64,000 nt of DNA from Sphingobacterium detergens (GTDB lineage: Bacteria; Bacteroidota; Bacteroidia; Sphingobacteriales; Sphingobacteriaceae), in NCBI RefSeq assembly GCF_003610355.1, contig NZ_RAPY01000003.1:1-64000 (forward strand), given 5' to 3'. Shown here one piece after another: positions 56,238 to 64,000 of the stretch (position 1 is the first letter of the stretch; every line of letters starts with the position of its first letter). The translations under genes were made by a program, and so were the position numbers. The notes under the pieces were generated by a model. The model had not been told where the DNA came from and made no database searches. It saw only the letters and a program-made list of their open reading frames with translations.

Positions 56238-56780
56238 ATGGAAACTATTTTATTTTATGCCTTTGCCACACTGGCAATCGGATCGGCCCTTTTACTGGTA
56301 AATCTTAAAAATATAGCCCGCGCCTTATTTCTATTTTTCATTGTACTCTTTGCCATGGCTGGCCTATACCTATTTGCACTGGCAGATTTTGTTGCTATCA
56401 CACAGATCATGGTCTATGTAGGCGGTGTGCTGATCCTTATGCTATTTGCCTTTATGCTTTCCAACAAAGAACTATTGAAAGATCTTCAAGACAGCAGTGG
56501 CTCATTTTTGAGCATGCCCAGGTGGCAAGCAGTTGTATTGGCAATAGGTTTTCTAATACTCATGATCTTTGGTATTGCAGAATGGCATCAGTCCATTCCT
56601 ACCTGGATCCAACAAGCCAAAGAAAATAATACTGAGATTATTCCAACAGATAATAATATCCAACAAATTGGATTACGGTTTATGACCTTTTATGTACTAC
56701 CCTTTGAAGTCATATCGGTCTTCTTAATGATGGCGCTGATTGGAGCATCACATTTATCCAGAAAGGAGCGCAACAAATGA
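56238..56780 (+). CDS. nuoJ: NADH-quinone oxidoreductase subunit J
   Basis: A 180-residue membrane subunit with five membrane segments. A frame opens 69 bp earlier inside nuoI, but that extension is polar and basic and would overlap nuoI by 65 bp. ATG 56238, 4 bp after the nuoI stop, opens directly into the first membrane helix. The conserved glycine-rich YVGGVLILMLFAFML stretch is present. It overlaps nuoK by 4 bp. Confidence 0.93.
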   Translation: METILFYAFATLAIGSALLLVNLKNIARALFLFFIVLFAMAGLYLFALADFVAITQIMVYVGGVLILMLFAFMLSNKELLKDLQDSSGSFLSMPRWQAVVLAIGFLILMIFGIAEWHQSIPTWIQQAKENNTEIIPTDNNIQQIGLRFMTFYVLPFEVISVFLMMALIGASHLSRKERNK

Positions 56781-57085
56781 TTACATTAACGCATTTTTTG
56801 GTTGTCAGTGCTTGCATCTTCTGCATCGGACTTTATACCGTTCTTTCCAAGAAAAATGCCATTATGATTTTGGTAGGCATCGAATTGATGATTAATGCGG
56901 CTATTTTAAACTTTGTAGCTTTTGGTAAATACGATAAAGTCAGTTATGGCGGACAGATTTTCGCCCTATTTGCTATTGTTCTTGCTGCTGCTGCGGTTGC
57001 GGTTGGCTTAGCATTGGTGTTAAATGTCTATAGGCATTATAAGACTATCAATCCGGATGAAATCAATGAATTAAAAGATAAGTAA
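56777..57085 (+). CDS. nuoK: NADH-quinone oxidoreductase subunit K
   Basis: A 102-residue, three-helix membrane subunit. The second helix carries the conserved Glu in VGIELMINAAILNFVA, part of the proton path. The size is typical of the subunit. Start and nuoJ stop overlap in ATGA. Confidence 0.95.
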   Translation: MITLTHFLVVSACIFCIGLYTVLSKKNAIMILVGIELMINAAILNFVAFGKYDKVSYGGQIFALFAIVLAAAAVAVGLALVLNVYRHYKTINPDEINELKDK

Positions 57086-57088
57086 GAA

Positions 57089-59143
57089 TTGGATCAACTT
57101 GCTCACATATCACCTCTATACACAGCACTGTTTACAGTCGTTGCGCCATTTATTGCATTTCTATATCAGGCAATGGCAGGTAAGCGCGATCAGTCAGGTG
57201 TTATCTCCCTGATCGGCATTATCTTTAGTTTTATATTTGGCGGACTTACCTGGCTAGCAATCTGGAATAATCCGATCGTGTCTGCCCAAATAAACTGGTT
57301 TACTATTGGTGCATCTACTTTTAAAGTCGGCATCCTATTGAACAACCTGAATGTACTCATGCTGTTTCTGGTCCCAACAGTTGCCCTTCCGGTACACATC
57401 TATTCGAGAGCGTATATGAAAGGGGATTCGGGAATCCATCGCTATTGGATGTATCTTAGCCTCTTCTGTTTTGCTATGTTGGGATTGGTCGTTATGGATA
57501 GCCTATTGCTCATGTATATCTTTTGGGAATTGGTAGGTTTCGCCTCTTACCTCCTTATTGGTTTCTGGTTCACACGCGAAACGGCTGTACAGGCCAACAA
57601 GAAAGCATTTATCGTAAACCGCATCGGAGACCTCGGTTTTCTGATCGGCCTAGCCATTATATTTACACAATTTAAAACCCTCAATCTGGTTGATCTTTTT
57701 GGTGAAGGAGGTCTTATTTATCAATCTAGCATCACTGGCGGACTATGGGTTTCTCCGGTCAACAGCATGGACCAGATTTGGTTAACGATAGCCGGACTGG
57801 CATTTTTCCTTGCCGCTATGGCCAAGTCAGCTCAATTTCCTTTACATGTATGGCTACCTGATGCCATGGAAGGGCCAACATCAGTATCTTCACTCATCCA
57901 TGCTGCCACCATGGTCGCGGCGGGTGTGTTTTTACTCGCCACCGTATTTCCATTATTCAACGAAAGCGCGTTGTTGTTTATTGCGATTATAGGTACGATT
58001 ACAGCGGCCTCCGCTGCTTATTTTGCATTAGGTCAATACGATATTAAACGTATCCTAGCCTTTTCAACTATTTCACAATTGGGTTTTATGATGGTCGGAA
58101 TTGGGATAGGAACCTGGGATGCTGCATTATTCCATTTGGTCACACACGCCTTCTTTAAATGTCTCTTGTTCCTGTCCGCGGGAGCTATTATTCATGAAAT
58201 GGCACATCTCAAAGCACACAGCCACCTTGACTTCGATCCACAAGACCTGAGGAACATGGGCGGACTGAAGAAATACATGCCGAAAACTTTTATACTGATG
58301 AGTATTGCCTCATTGGCACTAGCTGGGTTTCCACTAACATCAGGTTACCTTTCCAAAGATAGTATTATCATATCTTCCTTTGAATGGGCTTTGTCAAAAG
58401 GCGACTTGTATCTCATTATACCATTAAGTCTTATTACAGTCAGTATTCTAACCGCGTTTTATATTGGTCGCTTAATCTTTAAGGCATTTTTCGGCGATTT
58501 TCGAATGCTGGAGCAAGTCAAGGATAAATTGCATGGAACCGTCCTGCATGAAGCACCAAAAACCATGTTGATCCCTATGTTTATATTGGGTATCTGCTGT
58601 CTATTCCCGCTATTTTCTCTCAATCCAGTATCCTATCATGACTCCTGGTTGATGGATGGTCTATTATTGGATGAATATACGTTTGCTCCAAGCCATAGCG
58701 CTCACCTAATTATTCCATTGATCTTATTGATCGGTTCGGTCATCAGTTGGACAATCGGCTGGAAATGGTATGTACAACATAAATATCCACTCAACGCAAA
58801 TAATTTTGCACTGAAAGCATCGCTCAATCAAGGTTATATCAATGAGCTATACCAATGGATATTTGTTAATGGCACACTAAAACTGGCTCAGTTCTGTTAT
58901 TGGTTTGATCGCTTTGTTGTAGATGCCCTAGTTGCTTTTGTTCAGTTTATCGTCTTATCCCTCTCCCAGTTGAGTGTTTGGATAGACAAATATATTGTAG
59001 ACGGTTTTGTCAATGCTGTTGCTTCTGTAGCCTACTGGACTGGTAACCAAGTTCGCTTGGTACAGAACGGCAAGCTACAGACGACATTGTATTCCGTTTT
59101 TCTATTCGTTTTACTTGGTTTAATTTATCTTATATTTTTTTAG
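57089..59143 (+). CDS. nuoL: NADH-quinone oxidoreductase subunit L
   Basis: A 684-residue antiporter-like proton-pumping subunit with about fifteen membrane segments. Conserved features include WELVGFASYLLIGFW (about 145-159) with the pumping Glu, LPDAMEGPTSVSSLIHAATMVAAG (about 254-277), and a C-terminal lateral helix and last membrane segment. The start is TTG 57089, 3 bp after nuoK; the next ATG would remove 28 residues from the first helix. Confidence 0.94.
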   Translation: MDQLAHISPLYTALFTVVAPFIAFLYQAMAGKRDQSGVISLIGIIFSFIFGGLTWLAIWNNPIVSAQINWFTIGASTFKVGILLNNLNVLMLFLVPTVALPVHIYSRAYMKGDSGIHRYWMYLSLFCFAMLGLVVMDSLLLMYIFWELVGFASYLLIGFWFTRETAVQANKKAFIVNRIGDLGFLIGLAIIFTQFKTLNLVDLFGEGGLIYQSSITGGLWVSPVNSMDQIWLTIAGLAFFLAAMAKSAQFPLHVWLPDAMEGPTSVSSLIHAATMVAAGVFLLATVFPLFNESALLFIAIIGTITAASAAYFALGQYDIKRILAFSTISQLGFMMVGIGIGTWDAALFHLVTHAFFKCLLFLSAGAIIHEMAHLKAHSHLDFDPQDLRNMGGLKKYMPKTFILMSIASLALAGFPLTSGYLSKDSIIISSFEWALSKGDLYLIIPLSLITVSILTAFYIGRLIFKAFFGDFRMLEQVKDKLHGTVLHEAPKTMLIPMFILGICCLFPLFSLNPVSYHDSWLMDGLLLDEYTFAPSHSAHLIIPLILLIGSVISWTIGWKWYVQHKYPLNANNFALKASLNQGYINELYQWIFVNGTLKLAQFCYWFDRFVVDALVAFVQFIVLSLSQLSVWIDKYIVDGFVNAVASVAYWTGNQVRLVQNGKLQTTLYSVFLFVLLGLIYLIFF

Positions 59144-59146
59144 GAA

Positions 59147-60748
59147 ATGCCTATTTTATCCTTACTGATATTTTTACCGCTTCTGGCGACGGCGTTTATC
59201 CTCGCCCTACCGACACGATATAAATCGAGTTACAAATATATTGCCTTAGCATTTACAGCAGTGCAATTTGTACTTGCGGGCATATGCTATGCAAAATTTG
59301 ACGCGAGCCAAACAGGCATCCAGGACTTGGCAGGATACCAGTTCGTTGAACAACTTCCCTGGATTCGTCTGGATCTGGGCGCTATCGGAAAATTAGAGAT
59401 AGATTATCTCATCGGAATAGACGGTATTTCCATGCCATTATTACTATTGAGCGCTTTTGTCATGCTGATGGCGATCGGTGCTTCTTGGAATATACAAAAA
59501 AGTCCCAAAGGATATTTCGCCTTACTTATGGTCCTCAACATGGCTGTAATGGGTATTTTCTGTGCGTTGGATTTCTTCCTGTTTTATTTATTCTATGAGG
59601 TCATGCTCTTACCACTCTACTTCCTGATTGGTATCTGGGGTGGGGCACGACGTGAATATGCAGCCATAAAATTCTTTCTCTATACGCTCTTTGGTTCGGT
59701 ATTTATGCTATTGATCATTGTAGGCTTATATTTTTCGGTTATCAACCCAATAACTGGGGCACATACCTTCAATATGATCTACATGATGAATCCACAGAAC
59801 TATTTAGGGGATTCAATCTTTGCTTGGGATGGTTATCAGGAAATATTGGGTATTTCGGCCAGATTGATTGGTTTTGTGGTGCTCTTTTTTGCTTTTGCGA
59901 TCAAAGTACCGATTGTACCATTGCACACCTGGCTACCTGACGCACACGTAGAGGCACCAACACCAGTATCCATTATTTTAGCAGGTATCCTGTTGAAAAT
60001 CGGTGGCTATGGTATTATCCGTATCTGCTATAGCATCTTCCCGGACATGGCTGCACTATCCAATTGGTGGCTTGGACTGATCGGCGTCATCTCCATTATC
60101 TATGGAGCATTAAATGCCCTGACTCAAAAAGATTTAAAACGGATGATAGCCTATTCATCGGTCTCTCATATGGGTTTTGTATTGCTTGGTATAGCCTCAT
60201 TGACAGCCGAAGGGGTTTCTGGTGCGATGTTCCAGATGATTTCCCATGGTTTTCTATCAGCGGCACTATTCTTTCTTGTTGGTGTGGTTTATGACCGTGT
60301 GCATGATCGAAACATCTATAGCTTCAGAGGTTTAGCACAGCTCATGCCCAAGTATACCGGTTATGTTGCCGTTGCTTTCTTTGCTTCATTGGGACTCCCC
60401 GGGTTCTCCGCATTTATCGGTGAAGCATTTGTTATCATAGGTTCGTTCAATGCGGCGAGCGTCGGTACGGGGCTCCCTCGCTGGATGGCCTTAGCAGGTT
60501 CAATCGGTATCCTCTTGAGTGCTGTCTATTTGCTATGGACACTGCAACGGATGTTTTTTGGAGAGATCAGACTCAAAGGTGGCGAATCTTGGGCCAATAA
60601 ATTGACCGATGTCAACAGCCGTGAACAACTGATTCTATTTCCTACCTTGGCTCTTGCCCTTTTACTGGGTATTATGCCATCCTTGGTATTTAGCAATCTA
60701 AATGCAAGTGTATTGAATCTCGTCAGCTTTATCCAACAATTTATTTAA
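59147..60748 (+). CDS. nuoM: NADH-quinone oxidoreductase subunit M
   Basis: A 533-residue antiporter-like subunit with about fourteen membrane segments. The pumping Glu sits in FYEVMLLPLYFLIGIWG, and the TWLPDAHVEAPTPVSIILAGILLKIGGYG block is complete. It follows nuoL by 3 bp. Confidence 0.96.
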   Translation: MPILSLLIFLPLLATAFILALPTRYKSSYKYIALAFTAVQFVLAGICYAKFDASQTGIQDLAGYQFVEQLPWIRLDLGAIGKLEIDYLIGIDGISMPLLLLSAFVMLMAIGASWNIQKSPKGYFALLMVLNMAVMGIFCALDFFLFYLFYEVMLLPLYFLIGIWGGARREYAAIKFFLYTLFGSVFMLLIIVGLYFSVINPITGAHTFNMIYMMNPQNYLGDSIFAWDGYQEILGISARLIGFVVLFFAFAIKVPIVPLHTWLPDAHVEAPTPVSIILAGILLKIGGYGIIRICYSIFPDMAALSNWWLGLIGVISIIYGALNALTQKDLKRMIAYSSVSHMGFVLLGIASLTAEGVSGAMFQMISHGFLSAALFFLVGVVYDRVHDRNIYSFRGLAQLMPKYTGYVAVAFFASLGLPGFSAFIGEAFVIIGSFNAASVGTGLPRWMALAGSIGILLSAVYLLWTLQRMFFGEIRLKGGESWANKLTDVNSREQLILFPTLALALLLGIMPSLVFSNLNASVLNLVSFIQQFI

Positions 60749-60754
60749 TTCAGC

Positions 60755-62236
60755 ATGCTCGCATTCAGTCCATATATCAGTTCATTTATTGATCAAATTA
60801 TCGTTAGTATTCCCTATTTCAAACCGGAATTAACGCTGATCATTACTTTTATAGGCACTATTATCGCGAGTCTTTTCGTTGATAAATACTGGGACAAAGC
60901 ATCTTTTACGATTACAATAGCTGGATTATTGTTGAGTGGTTGTTATCTATTGGGACAAGGATTAAGCCATGTGGAGATGGTTGGATTCTTCGACATGATC
61001 CACATTGATACATTCGCAACATCGGCACGCGTGATCATCCTGCTGTCGACCCTACTGATTACGATCTTTATTCAACAACGTTATCAGCATGATCGTCCTT
61101 TGGGCGATTTGTATGCTGTTGTACTGACCGCCACTTTGGGATTGAACCTCTTGACCATGTCGAGCAACTGGCTGATGATCTTCATCGCAGTAGAGACAGT
61201 ATCGATCAGCTCTTACATTATGGTCGGTTATTTTTCGTCCAATAAAGTACAGTCCGAAGCCGCGATGAAATACGTCCTCTTCGGATCCATATGTGCTGCC
61301 GTTATGCTCTATGGCCTATCGCTGCTTTACGGTTTCACGGGAAACTTAAATTTTGATGCGCCAAGTCATATTGCAGGTCTGATGGAGGCCCCTAGACTAA
61401 TGATCAGTATTGCCCTCCTTTTCTTATTGACCGGTATTGGTTTTAAATTGAGTTTTTTTCCGTTTCATGTTTGGAGTCCTGACGTTTATCAGGGAGCCCC
61501 GACCGTGATTACCACGTACTTAGCGACCGTACCTAAAATTGCCGTAGTCGTTCTGCTATCTAAGTTGCTTGCTGCCTGGCTTGCAGTATCCTTTTATTTC
61601 AGCGATTTCTTGGCTTATGTGATCATCATTATAGCCATTGCGACGATGTTGATTGGTAATCTGGCGGCCCTGCGTCAACAGGATGCCAAGCGCATGATGG
61701 CCTATTCTTCTATTGGCCACACGGGCATATTGTTGATGGCGGTACTGGTTTATCAAAACAATGAGTCAAACGTTTTGCTGTTCTATTTATCAATTTATGC
61801 ATTGATGAATATCGCTGTTTTTATATTTATAGACAGCTTGGAGGTCAGTCTAGGCAATACTTCAATAGACTCTTATAAAGGATTGGGCAAACAATCGCCT
61901 CTATTGTTCACCTCATTTTCGATCGTCTTAATCGCATTGATAGGCTTGCCCCCTACTGCGGGATTTGTCGGAAAGCTACTCATATTTTCAAAAGTATTCG
62001 AGCAGTATCAAAACTTCCAATCCTTTGGTTTACTTGCCTTATTAATTGTAGGGGCACTAACATCCGTGATTTCACTGTTCTATTATTTTAAGATTCCGTT
62101 GAATGCCTTCTTAAGAGACAATGTAGACCATTATTCGGTCAAGTCCAATCCTTTACTCCTCGGTATTGGTCTATTTTGTACGATTGCAGTGATCTTACTT
62201 GGGTTATTCCCAGACATCTTACTGTCTCTATTTTAA
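60755..62236 (+). CDS. nuoN: NADH-quinone oxidoreductase subunit N
   Basis: A 493-residue antiporter-like subunit with about fourteen membrane segments. Conserved stretches are VETVSISSYIMVGYF with the pumping Glu and VWSPDVYQGAPTVITTYLATVPK. It follows nuoM by 6 bp and ends the nuoHIJKLMN group. No terminator is obvious after it. Confidence 0.95.
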   Translation: MLAFSPYISSFIDQIIVSIPYFKPELTLIITFIGTIIASLFVDKYWDKASFTITIAGLLLSGCYLLGQGLSHVEMVGFFDMIHIDTFATSARVIILLSTLLITIFIQQRYQHDRPLGDLYAVVLTATLGLNLLTMSSNWLMIFIAVETVSISSYIMVGYFSSNKVQSEAAMKYVLFGSICAAVMLYGLSLLYGFTGNLNFDAPSHIAGLMEAPRLMISIALLFLLTGIGFKLSFFPFHVWSPDVYQGAPTVITTYLATVPKIAVVVLLSKLLAAWLAVSFYFSDFLAYVIIIIAIATMLIGNLAALRQQDAKRMMAYSSIGHTGILLMAVLVYQNNESNVLLFYLSIYALMNIAVFIFIDSLEVSLGNTSIDSYKGLGKQSPLLFTSFSIVLIALIGLPPTAGFVGKLLIFSKVFEQYQNFQSFGLLALLIVGALTSVISLFYYFKIPLNAFLRDNVDHYSVKSNPLLLGIGLFCTIAVILLGLFPDILLSLF

Positions 62237-62334
62237 AAAAACATTTTAATTCTTTTCTTAATAGCTGGTTTTTCCAATTCATTTTACTGTTTTTATACAA
62301 CACCTGAAGTTAAGGATAACTCCATAATATATTT

Positions 62335-62342
62335 TATATTTG
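62335..62342 (+). promoter_or_regulatory. Possible -7 element of the DUF4254 gene, implying a leaderless mRNA
   Basis: TATATTTG ends 4 nt before the ATG at 62347, so the transcript would begin at or next to the start codon. The -33 region lacks a clear TTG. Confidence 0.4.
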
Positions 62343-62346
62343 TAAC

Positions 62347-62952
62347 ATGATTAGTGCAATAGCAAATCCCATTTTTCAACGTGCTATCCAGGATTACCAC
62401 GTATACGATCAGATTGATCATCCAATCCAGAATCCGTATGACAAACAATCCCTAGAACATCTACTGTACCTAAAGTGCTGGATTGATACCGTACAATGGC
62501 ACATGGAGGATGTTGTACGTAATCCTGCCATTGATCCCAAGGACGGTTTATACTGGAAGCGACGCATCGATGAGTCTAATCAGTACCGCACGGACACGGT
62601 AGAATATATCGACAGCTACTTTTTACAGAAATATCAAACTATCGAAACACTACCTTCGGCGAAAATCAACACTGAAAGTCCAGCCTGGGCCATTGACAGA
62701 CTGTCCATTCTGGCGCTAAAGATTTATCATATGGAGCAGGAGACACTTCGTTCAGATGCTTCTGAAGCACATATTTCTGCTTGTCAGCAAAAATTGAACA
62801 TCTTGCTGGAACAACGTACAGATCTTTCACAAAGTATCGACGAATTGTTGACAGCGATTGAATCAGGTGAAAAATACATGAAGGTCTATAAACAGATGAA
62901 AATGTATAACGATCCTGAACTGAACCCTGTACTTTATACATCCGGAAAATAA
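62347..62952 (+). CDS. DUF4254 family protein
   Basis: A 201-residue, mostly helical soluble protein with the DUF4254 block LYLKCWIDTVQWHMEDVVRNPAIDP (about 38-62). No catalytic motif is known. Genes of this family typically sit beside a family-9 glycosyltransferase in Bacteroidota, as here (4 bp gap), so a role in lipopolysaccharide or glycan assembly is a fair inference. Confidence 0.82.
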   Translation: MISAIANPIFQRAIQDYHVYDQIDHPIQNPYDKQSLEHLLYLKCWIDTVQWHMEDVVRNPAIDPKDGLYWKRRIDESNQYRTDTVEYIDSYFLQKYQTIETLPSAKINTESPAWAIDRLSILALKIYHMEQETLRSDASEAHISACQQKLNILLEQRTDLSQSIDELLTAIESGEKYMKVYKQMKMYNDPELNPVLYTSGK

Positions 62953-62956
62953 AGAC

Positions 62957-63982
62957 ATGTCTTTGCCGCAGCGAATCATAGTAACCCGGTTTTCGGCCAT
63001 GGGCGATGTCGCCATGGTGGCTTCTGTATTGAAAGAATTTTGTCAACAATACCCCACGGTAGAGATTATCATGGTGAGCCGTCCTTTCTTTGCACCATTC
63101 TTTGATGGCATAAAGAATATCAAATTTCATGCAATTGAACCCAAGACAACCCATAAAGGCCTTTTGGGATTAATCAGATTAAAAAATGAGCTGGCTCAAT
63201 ATCGTGCGGAAGCTGTAGCTGACCTACATTTTAATTTACGTTCGCGTATATTAGATGTATTATTTTCTCTTTCTGGAATAAAGGTCAAACAACTGGACAA
63301 AGGTCGCGCAGAAAAGAAAGCCTTGACGCGCAAAGAAAATAAGGTTAAGCATCAATTGAAGCTAACTGTAGAGCGCTATGCAGATGTATTCCGTGCTTTA
63401 GGTTTTCACTTCGAACTGAGTCACAAATTGGCTTCTAATTTGCAGGATGTCCCCAAAGCAGCATTTAGCATGTTTGGCAATTTCGAACGAAAAAAAATTG
63501 GTATCGCGGCTTTTGCGCAACACCGATATAAAATCCTTTCACTCGTAACGATGGGACAGATCATAGACCATCTGACACATCATGGGTATGACGTATTGCT
63601 CTTTGGAGGAGGTAAGGAAGAGTTTCAAATCGCGCAAAACTGGACTGAAAGTTTTCCAAACACCTACAATACCATTGGAAAATTTACGTTGAGAGAGGAA
63701 CTGGATATCATATCAAATCTGGATCTGATGATCAGCATGGATTCCTCTGGATTGCACATGGCTTCTTTGATGGGAATACGATGTCTATCACTATGGGGCG
63801 CAACTCACCCATACGCGGGATTTACCGGCTATGGACAGCAATATGATGACTGTATCCAAGTAGAACATCCCAACCGTCCGAGTGCTGTATACGGCAACAA
63901 ACCTTGCGATTGCGATGGTACAGAGGCGATTGATTTAATTACAGCAGAAATGCTGATCGAAAAAATAACAGCGATACGATGA
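62957..63982 (+). CDS. Glycosyltransferase family 9 (heptosyltransferase-like)
   Basis: A 341-residue GT-B fold enzyme. The N-terminal TRFSAMGDVAMVASVLKEF opening is typical of the family, and the nucleotide-binding end ISMDSSGLHMASLMGIRCLSLWGATHP is near residues 254-280. Family members add heptose or other sugars to lipopolysaccharide core. It follows the DUF4254 gene and overlaps the next gene by 4 bp. The exact sugar and acceptor are unknown. Confidence 0.88.
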   Translation: MSLPQRIIVTRFSAMGDVAMVASVLKEFCQQYPTVEIIMVSRPFFAPFFDGIKNIKFHAIEPKTTHKGLLGLIRLKNELAQYRAEAVADLHFNLRSRILDVLFSLSGIKVKQLDKGRAEKKALTRKENKVKHQLKLTVERYADVFRALGFHFELSHKLASNLQDVPKAAFSMFGNFERKKIGIAAFAQHRYKILSLVTMGQIIDHLTHHGYDVLLFGGGKEEFQIAQNWTESFPNTYNTIGKFTLREELDIISNLDLMISMDSSGLHMASLMGIRCLSLWGATHPYAGFTGYGQQYDDCIQVEHPNRPSAVYGNKPCDCDGTEAIDLITAEMLIEKITAIR

Positions 63983-64000
63983 GGATAGGATTAGTGGTAA
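63979..64000 (+). CDS. Start of a further gene, cut by the window end
   Basis: The ATG at 63979 overlaps the preceding TGA stop in ATGA and opens MRIGLVV, a start often seen in glycosyltransferases of the GT-B type. Only seven codons are inside the window, so the product cannot be named. Confidence 0.6.

Overview
The window comes from a member of the Bacteroidota, almost certainly the genus Sphingobacterium. The serine palmitoyltransferase at 4541-5740 keeps the residue numbering of the well-studied Sphingobacterium multivorum enzyme (H138, D210, H213, K244). Promoters are of the Bacteroidota type (TAnnTTTG near -7, TTG near -33), Shine-Dalgarno sites are weak, and families such as DUF2723, DUF4254, HU-CCDC81/SPOR and M56-plug fusions are typical of the phylum. 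I see no prophage, insertion sequence, CRISPR array or resistance island. This is core chromosome with several lineage-specific envelope clusters.

Layout. 1-350: leader and two tandem promoters of an rRNA operon that runs off the left edge on the minus strand. 350-1316: about 1 kb without a believable gene, with hairpins and short repeats. 1317-5740: a tight five-gene minus-strand operon (serine palmitoyltransferase, GNAT-type ceramide synthase, CerR-like reductase, CDP-alcohol phosphotransferase, GtrA membrane protein) that looks like a sphingolipid and head-group pathway. 6151-16122: smpB, an AraC regulator divergent from aldehyde dehydrogenase/DUF779, a thioesterase, a membrane MutS-like ATPase, pcm, priA and a DUF423 protein. 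16392-21193: an orphan membrane-anchored 879-aa protein, nrnA and an FKBP lipoprotein. 21270-24821: a TolC/HlyD/ABC-2 permease exporter without its ATPase. 25134-26934: tatD and ansA.

28497-36796 is a minus-strand operon (TPR protein, outer-membrane barrel, HU-like/SPOR protein, ExbB, ExbD, TonB) ending in folC (27178-28485). It appears to be a proton-driven trans-envelope machine. 37189-43609: pyrB, pyrR, an amino-acid permease and a DUF2723 glycosyltransferase-like membrane protein. 43966-44278: two identical tRNA-Gln genes, each with its own promoter. 44409-46954: prs, rplY and pth. 47216-49835: a BlaI/M56 sensor pair in which the peptidase carries three TonB-plug-like repeats. 50153-52788: a zinc-ribbon membrane protein, an SPFH-SHOCT protein and a small membrane protein. 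52980-54266: citrate synthase. 54593-62236: nuoHIJKLMN, the membrane half of complex I, without nuoA-G beside it. 62347-64000: DUF4254, a family-9 glycosyltransferase and the first codons of a third gene.

The strongest candidates for incompletely described biology are the sphingolipid operon with its divergent CDP-alcohol phosphotransferase, the HU/SPOR trans-envelope operon, the SPFH trio, and the M56-plug sensor with a readable BlaI operator. All function calls rest on reading motifs and context; no database search was run.
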